Source: Alphaproteobacteria bacterium
GTDB lineage: Bacteria; Pseudomonadota; Alphaproteobacteria; Micavibrionales; Micavibrionaceae
Length of the DNA: 40,529 nucleotides
Assembly (NCBI GenBank): GCA_020445145.1
Contig: JAGRHC010000010.1
Location: 1-40,529, forward strand
Direction: 5' to 3'
The notes beneath the pieces were generated by a model. The model saw only the letters and a list, made by a program, of their open reading frames with translations, ran no database searches and was not told the DNA's origin. Positions 9,127 through 17,245 of this stretch are shown here, in pieces. The position numbers and the translations under genes are program-made. Positions within the stretch are counted from its first letter, which is position 1, and each line of letters starts with the position of its first letter.

Positions 9127-10521
9127 TCAGGAGCCTTCCCGATTGACCAGAATTTGCAGAAGGTCATTCAGATTGGCGAAGGCCATGATTCCTACGAGGA
9201 AGACAAGACCGGCGCGGAAGGCGTATTCCTGGATTTGTTCCGGGATGGGTCTGCGGATGATGGCTTCGACGAGGTAAAAGAGCAAGTGGCCACCGTCCAG
9301 CATGGGAATGGGGAGCAGGTTTATCAGGCCGAGGTTGATTGAGAGGAAGGCCATGAAAATGATGAGCGTTACAATGCCCTGCTGCGCCACCTCGCCTGCG
9401 TAGGCTGCGATCCGGATGACGCCGCCCAGTTCGGTTGCGCTTCTCGTGCCTGTAATGATTTGACCCAGGGCGCGCAGCGTGTCACGGCTTGTTTCGTAAG
9501 TTGTCTGGAGGGCTTTCCCCATTGCCTGCCCCGGGCCGTATTTGACGTAGTTTTCGGCTGGACGGTTGCCAAGGATCAGGATTTTATAGAGCGTGTCCTT
9601 GGGATCATTTAGCCCTTTATTGTAATCGGCGGCGGGGGTTATTGTCAGATTGTCGGTATCGGAGCCGCGCTCCACACCGATTTTGAATGTTGTTCCCATG
9701 CGATTTTCAATTTCGGCGAGAATTGCGTCGTCGCCTTCGATAGGCTGATCGTCGATGGTTTTGATTTTGCTGATCTGGATGCCTTTTTCGGGGCTGATAA
9801 TCCCGAGTAGGCCGGTTGAGCTTTTGAAACCGAAGCGGTCGGTGGTTTCTCTGCGCTCCGGTGTTGCGTAAATGTCAACTTTTTGACCGTTGCGTTCGAC
9901 TACAAAATGACGTTCTTCGTTTAAGGAGATCATCATTTCGCGCTGGATGTCGCCGAAGCTTCGGATTTGCATGCCGTCGATCGACAAGATCAGGTCGTGA
10001 GTCTGAAAGCCGTATTTTTCTGCGCTGGAGCCACCGACGATGGCGGCGGCTGATGGTGTTGGCAGCGGTTGACCGCTGGTCATGTATAGAATCGCGAGAA
10101 TGACGATTGCGAAAATGTAGTTGATCCCTGGACCTGCGAAAACGATGAGGGCTCTTTTCCAAATGGGCCGGGCATAAAAGGCGACCTTTTTTTCGCTATC
10201 GGTCATTGGACGTACAGTATCTCCGTCCTTGACTTCTTCTGTGTGGCCTGCGCTCGCCGGGTCGGTGTCTCCGTAAAGTTTTACGTAGCCGCCCAGAGGG
10301 ATTAACGAAAATTTCCAATGTGTGCCGTGGCTGTCTGTTACACCAAAAAGCTCCTTGCCAAAGCCGATGGAGAAGCTTTCTACGCGGACGCCGCAAAGGC
10401 GGGCGACAATGTAATGCCCCCATTCATGGACGAAGACGAGAATTGTAATCACCAATAAAAAGGCTCCAACGGCAATCCATATGTTTCCGCCCAGCATTTC
10501 AACCATTTCAGTGATATTCAT
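9127..10521 (-). CDS. rseP: RseP-type site-2 protease, copy B
   Basis: This is the second, upstream copy of the RseP family zinc protease. HEWGH at residues 32-36 and NLLPIPMLDGG with Asp409 form the active site in membrane segments at either end. A PDZ region with the SSAEKYGFQTHDLILSIDG arrangement lies between. I chose the ATG at 10521: it leaves 19 bases after the dxr stop and gives MNITEMVEML followed by the first membrane helix. A start at 10584 would overlap dxr by 44 bases and add a basic 21-residue stretch unlike the family. The conserved LDGGH, the more typical PDZ region and the position directly after dxr make this the likelier orthologue of standard RseP, but that is inference. 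Confidence 0.94.
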   Translation of the reverse strand: MNITEMVEMLGGNIWIAVGAFLLVITILVFVHEWGHYIVARLCGVRVESFSIGFGKELFGVTDSHGTHWKFSLIPLGGYVKLYGDTDPASAGHTEEVKDGDTVRPMTDSEKKVAFYARPIWKRALIVFAGPGINYIFAIVILAILYMTSGQPLPTPSAAAIVGGSSAEKYGFQTHDLILSIDGMQIRSFGDIQREMMISLNEERHFVVERNGQKVDIYATPERRETTDRFGFKSSTGLLGIISPEKGIQISKIKTIDDQPIEGDDAILAEIENRMGTTFKIGVERGSDTDNLTITPAADYNKGLNDPKDTLYKILILGNRPAENYVKYGPGQAMGKALQTTYETSRDTLRALGQIITGTRSATELGGVIRIAAYAGEVAQQGIVTLIIFMAFLSINLGLINLLPIPMLDGGHLLFYLVEAIIRRPIPEQIQEYAFRAGLVFLVGIMAFANLNDLLQILVNREGS

Positions 10522-10540
10522 TTCGTTCTCGCTTTTTCGT

Positions 10541-11743
10541 TTATCCGGCTTTTTCTTCATACAGCAGGTGACTGCATTGCGCAATATATCGGGTGGTCAA
10601 ATCGCGTACAGTGCGGTCAAGTGCTTCGATGTCTTCTATTCCCAATTCTTTCTCGCTGTGACTGGCGCGCGGGATGTTGTCCAGTGCGTACCGGATGCAC
10701 TCCGTGATTTGAGGGAATGATATTTTTTCGTTTAAAAAGGCGTCTACGGCGACTTCGTTTGCGGCGTTTAGCGTTATGCAGGCTGCCTGCCCTTTTTCCA
10801 GCGCTTCATAGGCGTAACTGAGGGATGGGAATTTATCCAGATCGGGCGCGGAGAATGTCAGGCTTTTTATTTTTGTGAAATCCAGTTTATCGCCGCATCC
10901 TTCCATGCGTTCGGGCCAGCCGAGGGCATAGGTTACTGGGGTGCGCATGTCGCTGGCACCCATCTGAGCGAGGACAGAGCCGTCTGTGTAGGAGACCATC
11001 GAATGGACGATTGATTGCGGGTGGATCAGAACTTCGATTTTTTCGGCAGGCATGTTGAAGAGGTAATGTGCTTCGATGACTTCCAGTGCCTTGTTGACCA
11101 TGGTGGCGCTGTCGATTGAAATTTTTCGGCCCATTGTCCAGTTCGGATGCGCCAGGGCCTCAGCCGGTGTAGCCTTTGCCATTTGTTCTTTTGTGCTTTC
11201 CCTGAAGGGGCCTCCGGAGGCTGTGAGGATGATTTTTTCGATTTCAGCCCGGTTTTGTTCTTCGAAAACCTGAAAGATGGCGTTGTGTTCGCTATCGACG
11301 GGCAGGATTTTGGCGCCTGTCTTTTTGGCTAATTCGGTTACGAGCTGACCTGCGGCGACTAATGGCTCCTTGTTGGCTACGGCTATATTTATTCCGGCCT
11401 CCAAAGCGTTCAGGATCGGGCGAAGTCCTGCCAGACCTACGATTGCTGCCAGGACGAGGTCGGCTGGTTCGCCGGCGCATTCGCTGATGGCGTTTGTTCC
11501 GGCTGCTGTTTCTATATTTGTATCAGAAAGAAGTTCCTTGAGCTCGGCTAGCTTGTTCTCGTCTGCGATGACGGCTTTGCGGGCGTCCAGTTGTTTTGCG
11601 GCCTGTGCCAAGGATTTTGCGTTTGTGCCGGCAGTGACGACCTGAACATCGAAGCGTTCGGGGGCGCTCTTAATGATATCTTGCGCGGCGCGGCCTACGG
11701 AGCCTGTTGCGCCGAGGATTGTAATTTTTTTTCTAGAGGACAT
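10541..11743 (-). CDS. dxr: 1-deoxy-D-xylulose 5-phosphate reductoisomerase Dxr
   Basis: Dxr (IspC) converts 1-deoxy-D-xylulose 5-phosphate to 2-C-methyl-D-erythritol 4-phosphate with NADPH, the committed step of the MEP isoprenoid pathway. The product feeds the undecaprenyl chain made by uppS nearby. The 400-residue protein shows the NADPH-binding GATGSVG loop (11-17), the VDSEHNAIFQ metal-site segment, the TASGGPF loop and the SIDSATMVNKALEVIEA motif, all expected in order. Length is standard. Its start overlaps the end of cdsA by 11 bases, and an AGAGG site lies about 9 bases before the ATG, so it is translationally linked to cdsA. Confidence 0.97.
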   Translation of the reverse strand: MSSRKKITILGATGSVGRAAQDIIKSAPERFDVQVVTAGTNAKSLAQAAKQLDARKAVIADENKLAELKELLSDTNIETAAGTNAISECAGEPADLVLAAIVGLAGLRPILNALEAGINIAVANKEPLVAAGQLVTELAKKTGAKILPVDSEHNAIFQVFEEQNRAEIEKIILTASGGPFRESTKEQMAKATPAEALAHPNWTMGRKISIDSATMVNKALEVIEAHYLFNMPAEKIEVLIHPQSIVHSMVSYTDGSVLAQMGASDMRTPVTYALGWPERMEGCGDKLDFTKIKSLTFSAPDLDKFPSLSYAYEALEKGQAACITLNAANEVAVDAFLNEKISFPQITECIRYALDNIPRASHSEKELGIEDIEALDRTVRDLTTRYIAQCSHLLYEEKAG

Positions 11744-12428
11744 AGGAGAGGACCTCTAGCAGAACGAAAAAAACAGGCGCGCCGAGCATCATGGAATCTA
11801 TACGATCCAGAATGCCGCCGTGACCGGGGATCAGGCTTCCTGTGTCTTTGACTTTTGCACGGCGTTTGACGAAGGAGACAATCAGGTCGCCCGCCTGCCC
11901 TATGCTTCCGATACAGACACCTGTGGCGAAGGCGACCGGGTACAGGTCATACCATGGGAGATCGTTGAAGTTTTCGTGGAAGCCGAAGAGGGCTACCCAG
12001 AGCACTGCGAACAGGCCCGGAAAGAAAATGGCGCCGCCGAAGCCGGACCATGTTTTGTTCGGGCTTATTTTTACAATCAGCTTCGGGCCGCCGAGCAGTT
12101 TTCCTGTGAAATAGGCCGCTGTGTCACTGAACCAGATCATGCCGATAAAAAGAAGGACTACATTTGTTGAGTATAATTCACGCAAGCCGTAGAAGGCGGC
12201 ATAGGCACAGAGCATGTATATGATGCCTGTCAGCATATACATGGCGAAGTGGCCCGTCTTTGTGGCGAGGCGGTACCATTCGTAAACCGATATGCAAAAG
12301 GCGCACCCTAGAATCAAGAGTAGTGGCCACTCTCCGTTTTTGATGGCAATCAGAAACAAAGGTGCGCCGATGAGCGCCGAGAGCGCCCGGCGTTGGAATG
12401 ATGAAAGATTTATTTTTGGAAAAGCCAA
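11733..12428 (-). CDS. cdsA: Phosphatidate cytidylyltransferase CdsA (TTG start)
   Basis: CdsA makes CDP-diacylglycerol from phosphatidic acid and CTP, the branch point of phospholipid synthesis. The 231-residue protein is almost wholly membrane-spanning, with six or more hydrophobic segments. It carries the C-terminal family signature around KDTGSLIPGHGGILDRIDSM, with conserved acidic residues for metal binding. The only plausible start is TTG at 12428. An in-frame stop lies eight codons upstream with no ATG or GTG between, and GGAG stands 9 bases before the TTG. A good promoter ends about 43 bases upstream. It is somewhat short for the family (about 270), mainly at the N-terminus. It is the first gene of the envelope cluster because a foreign gene separates it from uppS. 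Confidence 0.93.
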   Translation of the reverse strand: MAFPKINLSSFQRRALSALIGAPLFLIAIKNGEWPLLLILGCAFCISVYEWYRLATKTGHFAMYMLTGIIYMLCAYAAFYGLRELYSTNVVLLFIGMIWFSDTAAYFTGKLLGGPKLIVKISPNKTWSGFGGAIFFPGLFAVLWVALFGFHENFNDLPWYDLYPVAFATGVCIGSIGQAGDLIVSFVKRRAKVKDTGSLIPGHGGILDRIDSMMLGAPVFFVLLEVLSYVL

Positions 12429-12477
12429 GGTTTTCGGCTCCGTCCCTGCTTATCTTTGAGTTGCCCTAACAGGCGGA

Positions 12478-12506
12478 ACTATACTTGGTCTTCGGATGAA
12501 TGACAA
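12478..12506 (-). promoter_or_regulatory. Sigma-70-type promoter for cdsA and the envelope cluster
   Basis: On the minus strand TTGTCA (12506-12501) and TATAGT (12483-12478) are separated by exactly 17 bases, each one mismatch from consensus. Transcription would begin near 12471, leaving a leader of about 43 bases before the TTG start of cdsA with GGAG in it. It probably drives cdsA through lpxB, because gaps in that run are short and the only terminator seen lies after lpxB. Confidence 0.7.
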
Positions 12507-12550
12507 TCTTGTGGTTGTTTGAATAGCCTATCAAATTTTTACTTTTATTT

Positions 12551-12579
12551 TTGACATGCGCATTCTTGTTATGTTTAAT
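12551..12579 (+). promoter_or_regulatory. Sigma-70-type promoter for the orphan plus-strand gene
   Basis: A perfect TTGACA (12551-12556) and TTTAAT (12574-12579) stand 17 bases apart. The predicted start point near 12586 precedes the chosen start codon by about 26 bases, with GGGAG in between. It is divergent from the cdsA promoter; the two -35 boxes are 44 bases apart. The match is among the best in the window. Confidence 0.75.
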
Positions 12580-12611
12580 TCCAGCCAATAATAATGAACG
12601 GGAGTAAAGTT

Positions 12612-13136
12612 ATGAGTACCTCTAATGTTTTTTCTAAAATGGCTGATGATTCAAATTCAGAAAACCCTCGACCAGAGTCCCCTATTATAGAATTTGTTAC
12701 CAGTGCGCTGGCAACACCGGATTTAAGGGGTGATCTTGATGAACCGCGTGATCCGCATTTACATCATTCCAACGAAAAATCTATTGCTGGCGTACCTCAG
12801 GCGACTGAAGCTCTTATGGCGGCGCGGCCGGAATTTATTACTGATTCCACTGAGGCCCTTGTTCGCTGTAAGGCAGTGATTGCAGAATTGGGCCTTGAGG
12901 GGGCTGATATAACAAGAGATATCGAGAGGCTTGAGGGCGTTTTGGGTTTACGTAGCGATGTTCCAGTATATCAAGGGAAGCGTTCTGCGGATGAGCAGGC
13001 TCAAGCGATTACAGATTATCTTTCCAGGTTAATTCATCTTATTGAATCAGAGCAATATGCTCGCGATAATACGATTGTTGTCGAGATTCCGCCAGAAGAT
13101 GATGCGTTTGGCGCTCCAGAAGCTCCTGCAGCCTAG
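12612..13136 (+). CDS. Orphan protein, function unknown, between uppS and cdsA
   Basis: I do not recognise this 174-residue protein. It has no signal peptide, no membrane segment and no cysteine cluster. The first 60 residues are polar, acidic and low in complexity (Ser, Asn, Asp, Glu, Pro). The central part (about 70-150) is predicted helical, with a VRCKAVIAELGLEGADITRDIERLEGV-like amphipathic stretch, here shortened in description to its VRCKAVIAEL and DIERLEGV segments. The tail is acidic and Pro/Ala-rich. The ATG at 12612 is chosen because GGGAG lies 8 bases upstream and a strong promoter fits it; an ATG at 12594 would leave an 8-base leader. It is the only plus-strand gene in this cluster, ends 3 bases before uppS, and breaks the normally continuous uppS-cdsA pair. 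It is probably a real expressed gene; the job is unknown. Confidence 0.8.
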   Translation: MSTSNVFSKMADDSNSENPRPESPIIEFVTSALATPDLRGDLDEPRDPHLHHSNEKSIAGVPQATEALMAARPEFITDSTEALVRCKAVIAELGLEGADITRDIERLEGVLGLRSDVPVYQGKRSADEQAQAITDYLSRLIHLIESEQYARDNTIVVEIPPEDDAFGAPEAPAA

Positions 13137-13139
13137 TTT

Positions 13140-13895
13140 TTAGCACTGAGATCCTGAAAGAGCGCCGAAGCGGCGGTCTCTGGCGGCGTATTCTGCCAGG
13201 GCCTTGTCGAAATGGTTGGCGTCGAAATCCGGCCAAAGGGCTGGGGTAAACACCATTTCGGTGTAGGCGCATTGCCATAGCAGGAAGTTGCTGATGCGCT
13301 TTTCTCCGCTGGTGCGGATCAGGAGGTCGGGGTCCGGGATTCCTGCGGTCATCAGGTTGGCGGAGATTGCTTTTTCCATATCTTTCATGGCTGGAACGCC
13401 GCCTTTTGATGTTGCCTTGAGGAGGAGTTGGCGCGCGGCCTGTGCGATATCGGCGCGGCCACCGTAGTTGAGGGCGATGATGACCGTTATGCCATTGTTG
13501 TTTTCGGTCAGTTTTTCTGCGTTTTCTATGAGCTGGACGATGTCGTCATCGAAGGCGCTGCGCTCGCCGATGACACGCAGGCGGACGTTGCTTTTGTGAA
13601 GTTCAGCGGTTTCCGCGCGCAGGTAGTAACGCAAGAGTTTCATTAATTCTGTGATTTCGCTTTCGGGGCGACTCCAGTTTTCGGAAGAGAAGCCAAACAA
13701 TGTCAGGTATTGGACACCTCGTTCTCCGGCAGCGCGGACAATACGGCGGACGGCTTCGGCGCCTTGTTTGTGGCCTGCTGTACGTGGAAGCCCCCTGCTC
13801 TGCGCCCAGCGACCATTTCCGTCCATGATGATTGCGACATGGGCCGGGCTATTCAGGTTTTGGTTGGTCGTCTGGTTCTCGGGCATGGCGCTCAT
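13140..13895 (-). CDS. uppS: Undecaprenyl diphosphate synthase (cis-prenyltransferase)
   Basis: UppS adds isopentenyl units in cis to farnesyl diphosphate to make the C55 lipid carrier for peptidoglycan and O-antigen. The 251-residue protein has the signature HVAIIMDGNGRWA with catalytic Asp25, then the GHKQGAEAVRRIV helix, the LTLFGFSSENWSRP motif, NYGGRADI and, near the C-terminus, DLLIRTSGEKRISNFLLWQ with the diphosphate-binding arginines. AAAGGA stands 4 bases before the ATG and 8 bases separate it from frr. Downstream it converges on the orphan plus-strand gene with only 3 bases between stops, so the usual run-on into cdsA is interrupted. Confidence 0.97.
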   Translation of the reverse strand: MSAMPENQTTNQNLNSPAHVAIIMDGNGRWAQSRGLPRTAGHKQGAEAVRRIVRAAGERGVQYLTLFGFSSENWSRPESEITELMKLLRYYLRAETAELHKSNVRLRVIGERSAFDDDIVQLIENAEKLTENNNGITVIIALNYGGRADIAQAARQLLLKATSKGGVPAMKDMEKAISANLMTAGIPDPDLLIRTSGEKRISNFLLWQCAYTEMVFTPALWPDFDANHFDKALAEYAARDRRFGALSGSQC

Positions 13896-13903
13896 GTGGT
13901 CCT

Positions 13904-14458
13904 TTATACCGTCATGATGTCTTTTTCTTTTTCGGAAAGCATTGAGTCAATTTTCCCGGTTGCTTCGTCCGTTAGTTTCTGGACTTCATCTGACAGGCGT
14001 TTGTGATCATCTTCGGAGATGTCGCCGTCTTTTTCCATTTTCTTCAGGGTGTCCATCCCGTCGCGGCGGACGTTGCGGACTGATATGCGGGCAGTTTCAG
14101 CGTACTTCCCGGCGACTTTTGTGAGTTCCTGGCGGCGCTCTTCATTAAGATCAGGAATGGGAATCCGGATCATGTTGCCTTCGGGTTGCGGGTTCAGGCC
14201 GAGGCCGGATTCACGGATTGCTTTTTCGACAGATTTCACAGCGGTTTGATCCCAGACCTGAACGACGAGCATACGGGGTTCGGGGACGCTGACTGTTCCG
14301 ACCTGGTTGATGGGCATTTTGCTGCCGTAGACGTCGGCGGTGATGGGGTCGAGCAGACTGGCGGAAGCGCGGCCTGTGCGCAGGCCTCCGAATTCCTTGT
14401 GGAGGACGTCGAGCGCTCCGTCCATACGGCGTTTGATGTCGCTTTTGCTGTAAGACAT
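13904..14458 (-). CDS. frr: Ribosome recycling factor
   Basis: RRF works with EF-G to split the post-termination ribosome. The 184-residue protein has family length (185 in E. coli). It shows the expected pattern: an N-terminal helix with [14 protein letters not shown], the beta domain with [17 protein letters not shown] and [21 protein letters not shown], then two long helices with [12 protein letters not shown]. An AGAGGAA ribosome site lies 7 bases before the ATG. Its place between pyrH and uppS is widely conserved in bacteria. Confidence 0.97.
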   Translation of the reverse strand: MSYSKSDIKRRMDGALDVLHKEFGGLRTGRASASLLDPITADVYGSKMPINQVGTVSVPEPRMLVVQVWDQTAVKSVEKAIRESGLGLNPQPEGNMIRIPIPDLNEERRQELTKVAGKYAETARISVRNVRRDGMDTLKKMEKDGDISEDDHKRLSDEVQKLTDEATGKIDSMLSEKEKDIMTV

Positions 14459-14484
14459 GGTTTTATTCCTCTTTGGTTTTACGC

Positions 14485-15240
14485 TTACTTATTGGTTACA
14501 ATGGTGTAGCTGCCGCGAGACTGGACAACTTGTGCGAAGTTTCCTTTTTCCTTTACCGAGAAAATGATGATCGGGATGTTGTTTTCACGGGCGAGGGAAA
14601 TTGCGGTTGCGTCCATGACGCGGAGGTCTTTTGTCAGGACGTCGATGTAGGAAATACGGTCGAAGCGGACAGCGGATGGATCTTTTTCAGGGTCTGCGCT
14701 GTAGACTCCGTCGACTTTTGAGCCTTTAAAGATGGCGTCGCAATCCATTTCGGAGGCGCGCAGAGCGCCGGCGGTATCGCTTGTGAAGTAAGGGTTTCCG
14801 GTCCCTGCGGCAAAGATGACGACGCGGCCTTTTTGCATGTGGCGCATTGCCTTGCGGCGGATGTATGGTTCGCAGATCGAGTCCATGCGGATGCCGGACT
14901 GGACGCGGGTCTGGACCTCCAGATTTTCGAGGGCGTTTTGGAGAGCCAGTGCGTTGATGACGATACCGAGCATGCCCATATAGTCGGCGGTTGTGCGGTC
15001 CATGCCTGTGGCGGCGCCTGAGACGCCGCGGAAAATGTTGCCGGCGCCAACGACAACGCAAACCTCTACGCCGAGATCAACCACTTCCTTGATATCTTGC
15101 GCAACACGCTGGACGGTGTCGGCGTGCAGACCGAATTCCTGCGGGCCCATGAGGACTTCGCCGGACATTTTCAGCATGACACGTTTGTAGGGTAAGGCAG
15201 GCTGGATGTTGTCTTCTGTTTTGTTGGCTGTCATGACCAT
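14485..15240 (-). CDS. pyrH: Uridylate kinase (UMP kinase) PyrH
   Basis: PyrH phosphorylates UMP to UDP in pyrimidine nucleotide synthesis; bacterial enzymes are hexamers of the amino-acid-kinase fold regulated by GTP and UTP. The 251-residue protein shows the [10 protein letters not shown] phosphate loop, [11 protein letters not shown], the [16 protein letters not shown] helix and the [15 protein letters not shown] segment characteristic of the family. Two ATG codons (15240 and 15234) are possible and differ by two residues. A promoter-like sequence overlapping the tsf terminator hairpin lies just upstream, so pyrH-frr-uppS may be transcribed both with and separately from tsf. Confidence 0.96.
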   Translation of the reverse strand: MVMTANKTEDNIQPALPYKRVMLKMSGEVLMGPQEFGLHADTVQRVAQDIKEVVDLGVEVCVVVGAGNIFRGVSGAATGMDRTTADYMGMLGIVINALALQNALENLEVQTRVQSGIRMDSICEPYIRRKAMRHMQKGRVVIFAAGTGNPYFTSDTAGALRASEMDCDAIFKGSKVDGVYSADPEKDPSAVRFDRISYIDVLTKDLRVMDATAISLARENNIPIIIFSVKEKGNFAQVVQSRGSYTIVTNK

Positions 15241-15280
15241 GGCCTTTGTCTCTTACGGGCGGTTGATATTTTATGCACTC

Positions 15281-15309
15281 AATATAAATACAGCCGCGTC
15301 ACTTGGCAA
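15281..15309 (-). promoter_or_regulatory. Possible promoter for pyrH-frr-uppS
   Basis: On the minus strand TTGCCA (15309-15304) and TATATT (15286-15281) are 17 bases apart, each one mismatch from the sigma-70 consensus. The start point would be near 15274, about 35-40 bases before pyrH. The spacer and -35 box lie inside the hairpin that follows tsf, so the match could be partly fortuitous. Confidence 0.5.
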
Positions 15310-15319
15310 CGCGGCTGTA
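15289..15319 (-). terminator. Hairpin after tsf (candidate terminator)
   Basis: An 11-bp perfect inverted repeat (TACAGCCGCGT at 15289-15299 and its complement at 15309-15319) with a 9-base loop lies 22 bases after the tsf stop. On the minus strand the stem is followed by TTTATATT, a broken T run. It is therefore likely to act as a leaky terminator or as an RNA 3' end stabiliser that lowers expression of pyrH relative to tsf. Confidence 0.6.
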
Positions 15320-15341
15320 CGATAAAAAGCTTTAAAAAGGA

Positions 15342-16259
15342 TTAGCCGTTTACTGCCGCTGCAACTTCTGCTGCGAAGTCGGTTTCCTCTTTTTCGATCC
15401 CTTCACCGAGTTGAACACGTGCGAAGCCTGTCAGTTTTATATCCGCGCCGGCTTGTTTCGCAGCGTTTGCTACAACTTGAGAGATTTTTGTTTCGTTGTC
15501 GATCACGAAGACTTGCTCAAGGAGACAGATTTCTTCGTAGAATTTACGAATGCGGCCTTCGACCATTTTTTCTGCGATGTCGGCTGGTTTACCGCTGGCG
15601 ATCGCTTGCTCTTTCAATACGCTACGTTCGCGATCAAGGACATCGGATGAGACATCGCTTGCGCCAAGGAACTGCGGGTTTGCGGCGGCAACATGCATTG
15701 CAATCTGCTTGCCCAACGCTTGTAGTGTTTCATTGTCTGCGCTTGACTCAAGGGCAACCAGAACACCGATTTTGCCGAGACCGTCCGCGAGAGCGCCGTG
15801 GACGTAGCCAACAACAGACCCTTGAGGAACGCTCAGGGAGGTCATGCGGCGGAGGGCCATGTTTTCACCGATTTTGGCGATCAGGTCCGTCAGGGTTGTC
15901 GCGACGTCTTTGCCGTCGATCTGTGCGGTTGCCAGCTCTTCGACTGTGGATGTGTTCAGCGCTTTTTGAGCGATTTTTGTGACCAGAGTCTGGAATTCTG
16001 CGTTACGGGCAACGAAGTCTGTCTCGGAGTTTACTTCGACAACAGCGCCTTTTGTGCCTTCGGTCGCTATCGCAACAAGACCCTCTGCCGCTGTACGGCC
16101 AGATTTCTTTGCGGCCTTTGCCAAACCTTTGGTGCGGAGCCAGTCGATTGCGTTTTCCATGTCACCATTGTTTTCTACCAGCGCTTTTTTGGCATCCATC
16201 ATGCCTGCGCCTGTGCTTTCGCGGAGTTCTTTTACCATTGATGCTGTGATTTCAGCCAT
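15342..16259 (-). CDS. tsf: Elongation factor Ts
   Basis: EF-Ts recharges EF-Tu by exchanging GDP for GTP. The 305-residue protein starts with the UBA-like domain ([18 protein letters not shown], residues about 10-27) and then has the TDFVARN motif that contacts EF-Tu, with two subdomains of the core after it ([10 protein letters not shown] in the second). Length is standard for Alphaproteobacteria. It follows rpsB, as nearly everywhere in bacteria, with a hairpin in the 76-base gap. The C-terminal module [14 protein letters not shown] is also typical of the family. Confidence 0.97.
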   Translation of the reverse strand: MAEITASMVKELRESTGAGMMDAKKALVENNGDMENAIDWLRTKGLAKAAKKSGRTAAEGLVAIATEGTKGAVVEVNSETDFVARNAEFQTLVTKIAQKALNTSTVEELATAQIDGKDVATTLTDLIAKIGENMALRRMTSLSVPQGSVVGYVHGALADGLGKIGVLVALESSADNETLQALGKQIAMHVAAANPQFLGASDVSSDVLDRERSVLKEQAIASGKPADIAEKMVEGRIRKFYEEICLLEQVFVIDNETKISQVVANAAKQAGADIKLTGFARVQLGEGIEKEETDFAAEVAAAVNG

Positions 16260-16295
16260 GTCTCTCGTCCTCTTGTCTTTAAGTTACAAAATGAA

Positions 16296-16322
16296 GGAAA
16301 AGCCGCAAGCTACGGCTTTTCC
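16296..16322 (-). terminator. Hairpin between rpsB and tsf (candidate attenuator)
   Basis: A perfect 10-bp stem (GGAAAAGCCG at 16296-16305, CGGCTTTTCC at 16313-16322) with a 7-base loop is followed on the minus strand by TTCATTTTG. The T run is broken, so partial termination is likely. E. coli also has a terminator-like element between rpsB and tsf that sets their ratio, so a similar role is reasonable here. Confidence 0.6.
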
Positions 16323-16335
16323 ATGGGATTGTTAA

Positions 16336-17142
16336 TTAAGCGGATGCCGCTTTTTTTTCTTCTGCAGGCTCAGCGTTTTCGTCTTTAGCTTTTTCTGCAG
16401 GAAGATTAACTTTTACATCAACTTCTGCGCCGATGTCTTTGCCAGACTTGGACAGTTCTGCTTGAAGACCGTCAAGAATTGCACCAACAACCAGTTCACA
16501 GTAAAGGTCAATAGCGCGCAGAGCGTCATCGTTCCCAGGGATAATGTAGTCAACGCCTTCGAAGCTTGCGTTTGTGTCAACAACTGCAAATACCGGGATA
16601 CCGAGATTGTTTGCTTCTTTGATCGCGATGTCTTCCATCGTTGTGTCGATGATGAAGATCGCGTCAGGTTGGCCGCCCATGTCCTTGATCCCGCCGATGG
16701 ATTGTTCGAGCTTGTCGCGCTCGCGGGTCATCATCAGGATTTCTTTTTTGGTGTAACCAGCGTGGTCACCGGCAAGGATTTCTTGCAGTTCGCGCAGGCG
16801 GTTGATGGATTGGGAAATTGTCTGCCAGTTGGTCAGCATGCCGCCGAGCCAGCGGTGGTTGACGTAGTACTGGCCGGAGCGCTGTGCTGCTGCGGCGATT
16901 GTTTCGCGTGCCTGACGCTTGGTTCCGACGAACAGAACACGGCCGCCTTGTGCGACGATGTTACGGATTTCACTCAAAGCTGTTCCGAGCATTGGCTGGG
17001 TTTGTTGCAGGTCGATGATGTGAACGCCGTTCCGTACACCGAAGATGTACTGACGCATTTTCGGGTTCCAACGACGTGTGTGGTGACCGAAGTGAACGCC
17101 TGCTTCCAAGAGCTGACGCATGGTAAATGAAGGTACTGCCAT
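16336..17142 (-). CDS. rpsB: Small ribosomal subunit protein S2
   Basis: S2 is a late-binding protein of the 30S subunit that joins the body and head. The 268-residue protein begins [20 protein letters not shown], with the family motifs [11 protein letters not shown], the HIIDLQQT strand, FVGTKRQA, the [12 protein letters not shown] motif and, later, PDAIFIIDT and [12 protein letters not shown]. The C-terminal 25 residues are Ala/Glu/Lys-rich, as in other Alphaproteobacteria. The start is set by a strong AAAGGAGA ribosome site. A structured leader of about 100 bases precedes it, consistent with autoregulation by S2. Confidence 0.97.
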   Translation of the reverse strand: MAVPSFTMRQLLEAGVHFGHHTRRWNPKMRQYIFGVRNGVHIIDLQQTQPMLGTALSEIRNIVAQGGRVLFVGTKRQARETIAAAAQRSGQYYVNHRWLGGMLTNWQTISQSINRLRELQEILAGDHAGYTKKEILMMTRERDKLEQSIGGIKDMGGQPDAIFIIDTTMEDIAIKEANNLGIPVFAVVDTNASFEGVDYIIPGNDDALRAIDLYCELVVGAILDGLQAELSKSGKDIGAEVDVKVNLPAEKAKDENAEPAEEKKAASA

Positions 17143-17176
17143 TTTCTTTCTCCTTTAAAGTCCGGTTTATACCTCT

Positions 17177-17222
17177 GCGGGCCTTGGTTTGCTTTTGGGC
17201 AAACACCGGGTAAGGAACCCGC
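17177..17222 (-). promoter_or_regulatory. Folded 5' leader of rpsB
   Basis: Three nested inverted repeats share one axis: GCGGG (17177-17181) with CCCGC (17218-17222), CCTT (17182-17185) with AAGG (17212-17215), and GTTTGC (17187-17192) with GCAAAC (17199-17204). They lie between the predicted promoter and the ribosome site of rpsB. Such a long-range leader hairpin is what one expects of a ribosomal protein autoregulatory site, but the binding of S2 is inference. Confidence 0.5.
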
Positions 17223-17245
17223 ATGTGAATTTAAGTTCTGGCGGG

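Noticed and set aside
10522..10584. Extended start for the upstream rseP copy
   Set aside because: It would overlap dxr by 44 bases and add a basic Cys/Lys-rich stretch not seen in RseP proteins.
16462..17130. Open frame of 222 codons on the plus strand opposite rpsB
   Set aside because: Antisense shadow of rpsB: it covers almost the whole gene and shows a Cys/Val/Asp-rich composition with no family resemblance.
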